13,742 bases of DNA from Desulfobulbus sp. (GTDB lineage: Bacteria; Desulfobacterota; Desulfobulbia; Desulfobulbales; Desulfobulbaceae). Of the stretch, positions 8,189 to 13,742 are shown piece by piece. The position numbers were made by a program, and so were the translations under genes. Under the pieces are notes generated by a model that was given only the letters and a program-made list of their open reading frames with translations, was not told the origin of the DNA and ran no database searches. The number at the start of each line of letters is the position of its first letter. Positions within the stretch are counted from its first letter, which is position 1. The stretch covers positions 1 to 13,742 of the forward strand of contig JAUVLX010000061.1 of assembly GCA_030600525.1 (NCBI GenBank). Reading direction: 5' to 3'.

Positions 8189-8227
8189 TTTGTCAACATT
8201 GTTGATTGATCCTTGAACGTTGACAAA
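8189..8227. promoter_or_regulatory. 9-bp inverted repeat upstream of the hydrolase/topB pair (possible operator)
   Basis: TTTGTCAAC (8189-8197) and GTTGACAAA (8219-8227) are exact reverse complements with a 21-bp spacer, about 30 bp centre to centre, or roughly three helical turns. It sits 84 bp before the hydrolase start. That geometry fits a site for a dimeric regulator or two half-sites, but no regulator gene is in view. A hairpin in the leader RNA is the alternative. Confidence 0.45.
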
Positions 8228-8311
8228 GGAACAGATGTCGCTTACTTCTTTGGCAGTCATTGGTGAAACTTGGTTAAGCCCACCTATTTGTACCTTGCGG
8301 AGGAATTTCTA

Positions 8312-8905
8312 ATGTCTCATATTGTCAGTAATACTGTAAGCGTTGATGGTTGCACCATGCACTATATTGAGGCTGGCGAAGGTGGAGAAAAAGTTATTGT
8401 GCTCCTGCATGGGATGAAGTTTAAGGCAGAGACCTGGCAGGAACTTGGCACTATGGATTTTCTTGCTGCCCAGGGATTTAAGGTAGTGGCTGTTGACATG
8501 CCCGGATTTGGGAAGAGCCCGGAGTGCGAAAAGGTACCTGTCGAAGCCCTGCAAGCTTTTCTACAAGTTATGTGCCTGTCGAAGGTTATCCTGATCGGTC
8601 CTTCTATGGGCGGTAAAACATCGATTGAGTACGCCGTTACCCATGGGGATAATCTAGCGGCGTTGGTTGTTGTAGGTGCTGTAGGTGTTGAGGAAAATAA
8701 ATCCAGGCTTGCCCGGATTCAGGTACCGACTCTTATCGTCTGGGGGAGTAAGGATGCAGTATCTCCTTTAGCGATGAGCGATATACTGGTTGAAGAACTT
8801 GCCGATTCCCAGCGAGTGATCATAGATGGCGCTCCTCATCCCTGTTATCTTGACCAACCAGACCAGTGGCACGACGTATTGAGAAAATTTTTGATAAACA
8901 AGTAA
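8312..8905 (+). CDS. ABHD14-like small alpha/beta hydrolase
   Basis: A 197-aa serine hydrolase of the alpha/beta fold without a lid domain. Seen: oxyanion segment LLHGMKF (31-37), nucleophile elbow GPSMGG with Ser98, acid VWGSKD with Asp148, and catalytic His176 in GAPHPCYLDQP. The stretch around HGMKF..ETWQELGT and the C-terminal HPCYLDQP..W motif closely resemble human ABHD14A/ABHD14B as I recall them. ABHD14B has been reported to act as a lysine deacetylase that passes acetyl to CoA; whether bacterial relatives do so is unknown, and the substrate here is unknown. There is no signal peptide, so it is cytoplasmic. Start 8312 is chosen over an upstream in-frame ATG at 8270 because GGAGG at 8299-8303 lies 8 nt before it and the family begins here. 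It lies 28 bp before topB on the same strand, probably cotranscribed. Confidence 0.9.
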   Translation: MSHIVSNTVSVDGCTMHYIEAGEGGEKVIVLLHGMKFKAETWQELGTMDFLAAQGFKVVAVDMPGFGKSPECEKVPVEALQAFLQVMCLSKVILIGPSMGGKTSIEYAVTHGDNLAALVVVGAVGVEENKSRLARIQVPTLIVWGSKDAVSPLAMSDILVEELADSQRVIIDGAPHPCYLDQPDQWHDVLRKFLINK

Positions 8906-8933
8906 GTTACCCCTATCCGCTTCGAGCTGACCA

Positions 8934-11408
8934 ATGGATAAAACTCTAATTATTGCTGAAAAACCGAGTGTAGCCGCAGATATCGTCAAGGCCCTGCCCG
9001 GTAAGTTTACCAAGTCAAAAACGCATTTCGAAAGCGATGACTATATTGTTTCTTATGCCATTGGCCATCTGGTATCCATAGCCTATCCCGAAGAAATCAG
9101 CCCTGATTTCCAGAAGTGGAGCTTGGATAACCTTCCCATCCTTCCCCTTGAGTTTCCGCTGAAGGTCTTGCCGGGGACCAAATCTCAGTATAATGCACTG
9201 AGTAAACTGATCAGAAGACGTGATGTCTCGGTTATCGTCAATGGATGTGATGCTGGCCGGGAGGGTGAACTGATTTTTAAATATATCCTCAAACAGTCAT
9301 GGACTAATTCTGTCAAAGCCAAACAGATTCGTCGACTCTGGTTACGTTCCATGACTCTGGATGCTATTCGGGACGGGCTTGCAAATTTGCGCAGTAATGA
9401 CGAAATGCTCCCCCTTGAAGATACTGCTCTTTGTCGTTCAGAGGCGGACTGGCTCATAGGTATAAACGCCACCAGAGCATTGACCTGTTATAACTCCAGG
9501 TTTGGTGGGTTCAGAAAAACGCCGTGTGGCAGGGTGCAGACGCCAACCTTATCACTGCTGGTGAAGAGGGAAGCCGAACGGCGAGCCTTTACTCCTACCA
9601 CCTACTGGGAATTGCGCGGCAATTTTGCCTGTGAAGACGTTAAATATGAGGGAATTTGGATAGATTCCTCGTTTAAAAAAGATGAGAGTCAACCCCATGG
9701 ACGGCAGAGCCGTATCTGGGACGCCCAAAAGGGTGAAGATATTGTCGCCCTCTGTAAAGGGAAACCAGCAGTCATTGAGGAAACAAGCAAGCAGTCCACC
9801 CAAGGCGCACCTCCTCTATATGATTTGACCTTGCTCCAAAGAGAGGCCAATAGCCGGTTTGGTTTCAGTGCCAAAAATACGCTTGGCTTAGCCCAGGCCC
9901 TGTATGAAAGACATAAACTGATCACCTACCCCCGAACTGACAGCCGTTGTCTACCCGAGGATTATCTGCCGACTGTCAAAAAGGTAGTGGCTGCGCAGCA
10001 ACAGTGGCAATTTGGCAAATTTGCCCAAGAGGCGATTGAGCAGCAGTACCTGAAGAAGAATAAACGAATTTTTAATGATAAAAAAATCAGCGATCACTTT
10101 GCTATTATACCTACTGCCGGGTTAGCTAAGACGTTGACTGAACCAGAGTTGAAGATTTACCAGATGATTGTGCAGCGCTTTCTGGCGGCCTTTTTTCCGC
10201 CTGCTGTGTATCACAATACCAGAAGACTTTCCGTTGTCGAGGGAGAGACCTTTCTTACAGAAGGGAAAATTTTGGTTAAACCTGGTTGGCGGGCTATTTA
10301 CGGCGCAGGCAGCAGTGGAAGTGAAGGCAACGAATTGCAGCCCATTCCTGATGTTGAAACGGTACAGTGTCAGGACGTGCTTGCAGAGGAGAAACAAACC
10401 AAGCCTCCGCCTCGTTTTTCAGAGGCCACGCTGCTGTCGGCCATGGAAAATTCCGGTAAACTGGTGGATGACGAAGAACTTGCCGAAGCTATGAAAGAAA
10501 GGGGACTGGGGACGCCAGCAACGAGAGCCGCAATTATTGAAAAGTTGCTCAATGAAAAATATATGGTCCGCGAACAGCGTGAACTTGTGCCCACTGGAAA
10601 GGCGGTTGAACTCCTCTCCCTGCTTGAAGCCCGGAATATTGATGTCCTGGCTTCACCGGAACTTACCGGTGAGTGGGAGTACAAGCTCAACCGTATCCTC
10701 AAAGGCAACATGACGCGCGAACAGTTCATGCAGGAAATTCGCGATATAACCAGTTCCATAGTTGAAAAAGTGAAATCCGGAGAAGAAAGCAATATCCGTG
10801 AAGCACCGTTTTCCCCGGTCGACGGACGCCGGTTTTTTGAAAATGCGACAGCCTTTGAATCGGAAGACAAGAAGCTTGTTATTCGCAAGGTACTCGGTGG
10901 TCGGGTCATGAATGAAGAGGAAATTGTTGATCTTATTCAGGGGAAAACCATGGGCCCCTTTGACGATTTTAGATCCAAAAAAGGTAAACCTTTTGCTGCG
11001 GCAGTGCGGATTGCTAACTCAAAGGTCGAGTTTCTTTTTGCAGACTCAACCGAAGATCTTGACCTTGCAGAGATTACAGCGCAAGAACCTTTGGGAATAT
11101 CACCGGTTGATCAAACCAGGGTGTTTGAAACCCCTGTAGGCTTTTTGTCGGAATCTGCTCTGGAGGGTGATAAAAAGAAAGGCTTGCGTATCTCCAAGAT
11201 GATTTTGGGGCGCAGACTGGATGCCGATCATATTAAACAATTACTCACAGATGGTAAGACAGAACTCATCACTGGGTTTATATCTAAAAAGAAACGACCA
11301 TTTGATGCTTTTCTCCTGCTTGATGGCAAGGGGAAAATTAGTTTTGAATTTCCACCGAGAAAAAAGCGTGCCCGCAAGGGCAGCTCTGATACAGGCCAAG
11401 CCGAGTAA
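8934..11408 (+). CDS. topB: DNA topoisomerase III (type IA)
   Basis: An 824-aa type IA topoisomerase that cuts one DNA strand through a 5'-phosphotyrosine link and passes the other through, acting in decatenation and on recombination or replication intermediates. Seen: N-terminal Toprim domain with LIIAEKPS (Glu9) and CDAGREGE (Asp106, Glu110, Glu112); SEADWLIGINATRA (169-182); GRVQTPTL (199-206); active-site LITYPRTDS with Tyr332; and GLGTPATRAAII (524-535). After the core, two related C-terminal domains follow, about 625-705 and 722-808. Both match the topoisomerase C-terminal repeat type (Toprim_Crpt-like: ISPVD or FSPVD, K..LR/VI.K...GR, KG/KK.PF.A). No cysteine occurs after residue 479, so there are no zinc ribbons. 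The tail is basic. It is longer than E. coli TopB (about 650 aa). ATG 8934 starts the conserved MDKTLIIAEKPS; the ribosome site is weak, which fits translational coupling to the hydrolase. Confidence 0.95.
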   Translation: MDKTLIIAEKPSVAADIVKALPGKFTKSKTHFESDDYIVSYAIGHLVSIAYPEEISPDFQKWSLDNLPILPLEFPLKVLPGTKSQYNALSKLIRRRDVSVIVNGCDAGREGELIFKYILKQSWTNSVKAKQIRRLWLRSMTLDAIRDGLANLRSNDEMLPLEDTALCRSEADWLIGINATRALTCYNSRFGGFRKTPCGRVQTPTLSLLVKREAERRAFTPTTYWELRGNFACEDVKYEGIWIDSSFKKDESQPHGRQSRIWDAQKGEDIVALCKGKPAVIEETSKQSTQGAPPLYDLTLLQREANSRFGFSAKNTLGLAQALYERHKLITYPRTDSRCLPEDYLPTVKKVVAAQQQWQFGKFAQEAIEQQYLKKNKRIFNDKKISDHFAIIPTAGLAKTLTEPELKIYQMIVQRFLAAFFPPAVYHNTRRLSVVEGETFLTEGKILVKPGWRAIYGAGSSGSEGNELQPIPDVETVQCQDVLAEEKQTKPPPRFSEATLLSAMENSGKLVDDEELAEAMKERGLGTPATRAAIIEKLLNEKYMVREQRELVPTGKAVELLSLLEARNIDVLASPELTGEWEYKLNRILKGNMTREQFMQEIRDITSSIVEKVKSGEESNIREAPFSPVDGRRFFENATAFESEDKKLVIRKVLGGRVMNEEEIVDLIQGKTMGPFDDFRSKKGKPFAAAVRIANSKVEFLFADSTEDLDLAEITAQEPLGISPVDQTRVFETPVGFLSESALEGDKKKGLRISKMILGRRLDADHIKQLLTDGKTELITGFISKKKRPFDAFLLLDGKGKISFEFPPRKKRARKGSSDTGQAE

Positions 11409-11529
11409 ATATCAATTTGCAGGCATGGGTGTGCGTAAATACATTATATGTGATGCGATCAACAATGCAGCATTGAAACTGGCAGTTCTGATACCGCAAG
11501 CAACTTGCCAGGACTGATCAAAAGAACAT

Positions 11530-11710
11530 CTAGGAGACTGTCGGATAAGGTTTTTTCCCCATATCGGCGTTATTTTTAAAAAATCAATGCTCACAGGTAA
11601 GCGCAGACTCCGATATCAGTCATATGGCTGTGCTTGAATTGCTGAAAATGCCTCGGAGTCTACGCTTACCTGATTTGAGAAAAAAATCCTATTATCCAAC
11701 AGGGTCCTAG
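11530..11710. mobile_element. Small MITE-like element with terminal inverted repeats
   Basis: CTAGGAGACTGTCGGATAA (11530-11548) matches the reverse complement of 11692-11710 at 16 of 19 positions. The interval is 181 bp and codes for nothing. Inside lies a second, stronger inverted repeat (arms 11594-11613 and 11653-11672). CTAG at both ends could be a 4-bp target duplication, with the true ends starting GAGACTGTC and GACCCTGTT, or part of the ends. There is no transposase in the window, so movement by a partner transposase is inferred. Alternatively it is a decayed insertion-sequence remnant. Confidence 0.55.
11594..11672. repeat. Inverted pair of the 17-bp repeat family
   Basis: The arms 11594-11613 and 11653-11672 are reverse complements at 19 of 20 positions with a 39-bp spacer. 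Each arm contains the same unit, GGTAAGCGTAGACTCCG, that is tandemly repeated at 7757-7807; the left arm has C for T at one position. As RNA this would make a long stable stem-loop. Confidence 0.9.
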
Positions 11711-11727
11711 TGAATATTGAATAGTAG

Positions 11728-11746
11728 AGCCGGAAAGAATCCGGTT
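11728..11746 (+). promoter_or_regulatory. Leader hairpin just before the rsfS ribosome-binding site
   Basis: AGCCGGA (11728-11734) pairs with TCCGGTT (11740-11746), including one G-U pair, around an AAGAA loop. It ends 4 nt before GAGGA (11751-11755). An ATG at 11749 opens a four-codon frame whose TGA (11761-11763) overlaps the rsfS start at 11760. Both could tune rsfS translation; neither is proven. Confidence 0.35.
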
Positions 11747-11759
11747 CCATGAGGAAAAA

Positions 11760-12152
11760 ATGAGAGAGTTAAGAGAAGGGTACCAAGACAAGGATGGAGA
11801 AGAATTGGCTGCGACCGCCGTCCGTATTGCATCAGACGCCAAGGCAGAGGATATAACGGTCCTCGATGTTCGTGGAATATCGTCGTTCACTGATTATCAT
11901 GTTATCATGAGTGGTCGCTCAACCCGTCATGTTCAGGGGTTGGCAGAGGCTATTGAACGTGAACTTCGCTCAAAGCGGGTGAGCACCAAACACAGTGAAG
12001 GCTTGCGAGAAGGACAGTGGGTGCTGCTTGATTTCGGTGACATGGTGGCACACATTTTTTATAAGGAAATTAGGAAATTTTACGATCTGGAAGGACTGTG
12101 GCATGATGCAGTGCGGGTCGATGTTGATCAACTGCTGGAAGAGTCGGAGTAA
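11760..12152 (+). CDS. rsfS: Ribosome silencing factor RsfS (Iojap/YbeB family)
   Basis: A 130-aa cytoplasmic protein. RsfS binds ribosomal protein uL14 on the 50S subunit and blocks joining with 30S, lowering translation when nutrients are short. Seen: LDVRGISSFTDYHVIMSG (35-52), RSTRHVQGLAEAI (53-65), EGLREGQWVLLDFGDMVAHIF (split as 80-87 and 88-100) and YDLEGLWHDA (108-117), all in family order. The N-terminus is some 12-15 residues longer than a minimal member such as E. coli RsfS (105 aa). GAGGA at 11751-11755 lies close before ATG 11760. The gene stands alone: it lies between the MITE-like element ending at 11710 and the palindromic element starting at 12153, and has no nadD next to it in this window, although that is a common neighbour in bacteria. 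The stop codon TAA directly abuts the downstream element. Confidence 0.93.
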   Translation: MRELREGYQDKDGEELAATAVRIASDAKAEDITVLDVRGISSFTDYHVIMSGRSTRHVQGLAEAIERELRSKRVSTKHSEGLREGQWVLLDFGDMVAHIFYKEIRKFYDLEGLWHDAVRVDVDQLLEESE

Positions 12153-12331
12153 GGAGCTGTCCGTAAATAAGTTGGACAATATCGCGCTCATATTTAGGTT
12201 AGATTTGGGTGATCTAATTGAACAAAGCCGCAGACGTAGTTGTGCTACGTTGAGGACTTTGTGATTGAAGATCAGCCAAAGATGACCTGAAGATGCGATG
12301 CGAGATGTTCAAGTTATTTCCGGACAACTCC
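12153..12331. mobile_element. 179-bp imperfect palindrome, MITE-like element
   Basis: The whole interval folds back on itself. The ends GGAGCTGTCC and GGACAACTCC begin a 26-bp arm with 22 matches, the inner parts remain alignable, and the centre is CGTAG-TTGTG-CTACG (12235-12249), whose midpoint 12242 is exactly the midpoint of the element. TAA flanks it on both sides (12150-12152 and 12332-12334), a possible 3-bp target duplication, and the left copy is the rsfS stop codon. There is no coding capacity. A nonautonomous MITE or long-hairpin repeat is the best reading. It may also act as a bulky 3' hairpin on the rsfS mRNA. Confidence 0.7.
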
Positions 12332-12348
12332 TAAAAGAGCGTTAATTG

Positions 12349-12378
12349 GTGATACCGTTTTTTAAGATTTGGTATCGC
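12349..12378 (+). promoter_or_regulatory. Hairpin in the rsfS-thrC gap
   Basis: GTGATACC (12349-12356) pairs with GGTATCGC (12371-12378), including one G-U pair, around a 14-nt T-rich loop. There is no T-tract after it, so it is not a standard terminator. It lies 75 bp before thrC and could be an operator or leader structure. I see no threonine-rich leader peptide. Confidence 0.3.
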
Positions 12379-12453
12379 AAAGGGATGCAGACCTATTTTG
12401 GGACTATTTGCAGGTAAATAGTTTTGAATAAGCAGTCTTTTACAGGACGTGAG

Positions 12454-13742
12454 ATGCAATATATAAGTACGCGAGGCGAGGTTGATCCGATTGGGTTTAG
12501 GGATGCTGTGATGATGGGGCTTGCCAGAGATGGCGGCCTTCTGCTTCCTCAGTTTTTACCCACTGTATCAGAAGGGAAACTGGAGCAGTGGCAGAACCTG
12601 ACCTATCAACAGCTTGCGGTTGAGGTTTTATCACTTTTTATTGACGACATTCCTAAGCTGGAACTGGAAGAGATGGTGGATCGTTCGTATGCCGCCTTTT
12701 CACACCCGCAGGTTACGCCGGTCACTAAAAGGGGAGGTCTATATATCCTGGAATTGTTTCATGGGCCGACCCTTGCCTTTAAAGATGTGGCCCTGCAACT
12801 GCTGGGTAACCTGTTTGAATATCAGCTTGGACGTACCGATGGGCAAATGAATATTCTGGGTGCCACCTCGGGAGATACCGGCAGTGCCGCCATTGCCGGT
12901 GTTCGGGGCAAAAAGGGGATCAATATTTTTATTCTCCATCCCCATGAGCTGACAAGTCCTATTCAGGCTCTGCAGATGACCACCGTGCTTGATTCCAATG
13001 TTTTTAACATGGCTGTTCGCGGTACCTTCGATGATGCTCAGGCCATGGTGAAAACCCTTTTTAATGATCTTGCCTTTAAAGATGCCTATCATCTTGGGGC
13101 TATTAACTCCATTAACTGGGCGAGGGTGCTCGCTCAGGTGGTCTATTACATCTACGCTTTTTTGAAATTATTTAAGCGCGGGGAGACCAGTGTTGATTTT
13201 TCTGTGCCCACCGGTAACTTCGGTGATATTTTTGCTGGCTATGTGGCCAAACGGTTACTGCCCAAAGGATGTATTCATTCTCTTATCCTTGCTACTAATG
13301 CCAATAATCTTTTGACACGGTTTGTTACAGGGGGGGATTATTCAAAAGGAAGTGTCGTTGCCACCAGTAGTCCTTCTATGGATATTCAAATAGCGTCCAA
13401 TTTCGAACGTTACCTCTACTATTTAAGAGATGAAAATGGTCAACAGGTCAAACAGGATATGACCGACTTTGGTAATACCGGAACCCTGGATTTGAGTAGC
13501 TTGAAGAGTCAGGTGAGCCAGGATTTTCTTTCTCGTTCTGTTTCTGAGGAGGAGACCCTGGCGATGATCAGGGATTTTTACAACCAGGAACAGTACCTCC
13601 TCGATCCTCATACGGCTGTAGGCGTGAAGGCTGCATTGGAGTGTGCAGATAACAAGCGACCTGTCGTCTGCCTTGCCACTGCTCACCCTGCAAAATTTGG
13701 CGCTGCTGTGATGGAGGCCATTGGCGAAGAACCTATACTGCC
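12454..13742 (+). CDS. thrC: Threonine synthase (3' end cut by window edge)
   Basis: 429 complete codons are visible and the frame is still open at the edge. Threonine synthase is a PLP enzyme of the cytoplasm that converts O-phosphohomoserine to threonine and phosphate, the last step of threonine synthesis. Seen: the N-terminal start MQYISTRGE, typical of the longer ThrC class; PLP lysine Lys110 in HGPTLAFKDVA; a phosphate-cofactor loop GATSGDTGSAA (136-146); SVPTGNFGD (250-258); and the C-terminal HPAKFG (411-416). At 429 codons it is close to complete, since E. coli ThrC is 428 aa. ATG 12454 is chosen because it gives the family N-terminus; an in-frame TTG at 12424 would add ten unconserved residues. 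AGGA at 12444-12447 is the likely ribosome site. No other thr-pathway gene is in view. Confidence 0.95.
   Translation, partial: MQYISTRGEVDPIGFRDAVMMGLARDGGLLLPQFLPTVSEGKLEQWQNLTYQQLAVEVLSLFIDDIPKLELEEMVDRSYAAFSHPQVTPVTKRGGLYILELFHGPTLAFKDVALQLLGNLFEYQLGRTDGQMNILGATSGDTGSAAIAGVRGKKGINIFILHPHELTSPIQALQMTTVLDSNVFNMAVRGTFDDAQAMVKTLFNDLAFKDAYHLGAINSINWARVLAQVVYYIYAFLKLFKRGETSVDFSVPTGNFGDIFAGYVAKRLLPKGCIHSLILATNANNLLTRFVTGGDYSKGSVVATSSPSMDIQIASNFERYLYYLRDENGQQVKQDMTDFGNTGTLDLSSLKSQVSQDFLSRSVSEEETLAMIRDFYNQEQYLLDPHTAVGVKAALECADNKRPVVCLATAHPAKFGAAVMEAIGEEPIL

Larger units (their letters stand above)
7637..8311. other. 675-bp gene-poor intergenic region
   Basis: No open frame here has a convincing start or recognisable protein. 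The region holds the operon terminator, the 17-bp tandem repeats (7757-7807), a small hairpin TAGACT (7799-7804) with AGTCTA (7813-7818) formed from the last repeat copy, a 15-bp palindrome (7955-7969), a terminator-like hairpin (8106-8127) and a 9-bp inverted repeat (8189-8227). The promoter of the hydrolase/topB pair should lie in its right part. A small RNA gene ending near 8127 is possible but not shown. Confidence 0.5.

Noticed and set aside
8270..8311. Upstream in-frame start of the hydrolase adding 14 residues
   Set aside because: The added residues are not part of the family, and GGAGG sits at ideal spacing before ATG 8312, inside the longer version.
10370..10909. 179-codon minus-strand open frame opposite topB
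   Set aside because: It lies antisense to the conserved topoisomerase core, is Ser/Arg-rich low-complexity and has no recognisable motif: a codon-bias shadow.
11409..11529. Terminator for topB in the hairpin 11479-11511 (CTGGCAGTT with AACTTGCCAG)
   Set aside because: The stem has a bulge and a 14-nt loop, with no T-tract following. It may be a weak structure, but not a supportable terminator.
1..13742. tRNA or rRNA genes
   Set aside because: I noticed no clover-leaf pattern or rRNA-like sequence on either strand, though reading by eye could miss a divergent tRNA.

Overview
The window carries a Gram-negative chromosomal segment with seven recognisable genes. Two lipoproteins with clear lipoboxes, a MltD-type lytic transglycosylase and a class A penicillin-binding protein imply an outer membrane. 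Moderate GC and the style of the PBP, TopB and RsfS proteins suggest a deltaproteobacterium (Desulfobacterota, possibly Desulfobulbales). That placement is an impression from the protein sequences, not a database result.

Layout. (1) 1-896, minus strand: 5' part of an mltD-like lipoprotein gene running off the left edge. (2) 1186-4575, plus: a very long class A PBP (1129 aa) with intact glycosyltransferase and transpeptidase motifs and a large extra segment between the SxN and KTG motifs. (3) 4919-6622 and 6716-7636, plus: a TPR-like outer-membrane lipoprotein and an inner-membrane-anchored coiled-coil protein, followed by a strong intrinsic terminator. (4) 7637-8311: about 675 bp without a convincing gene, holding three perfect tandem copies of a 17-bp repeat, a terminator-like hairpin and a 9-bp inverted repeat that may be an operator. 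(5) 8312-8905 and 8934-11408: an ABHD14-like small alpha/beta hydrolase and a DNA topoisomerase III with two C-terminal repeat domains, 28 bp apart. (6) 11530-11710: a small element with imperfect terminal inverted repeats that contains two inverted copies of the 17-bp repeat. (7) 11760-12152: rsfS. (8) 12153-12331: a 179-bp imperfect palindrome starting directly after the rsfS stop codon, probably a MITE-like element. (9) 12454-13742: threonine synthase, cut by the right edge.

How it fits together. The left half is about the cell envelope: a peptidoglycan-cleaving lipoprotein divergent from a peptidoglycan synthase, followed by an outer-membrane TPR-like lipoprotein and an inner-membrane coiled-coil protein. 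E. coli PBP1A is activated by LpoA, an outer-membrane lipoprotein with a TPR-like domain. The PBP insertion, lipoprotein and coiled-coil protein might therefore form a lineage-specific trans-envelope control module; this is inference. The right half is housekeeping genes (topB, rsfS, thrC) interrupted by small repeat elements. The best candidates for undescribed biology are the PBP insertion with its neighbours and the repeat families around topB and rsfS.
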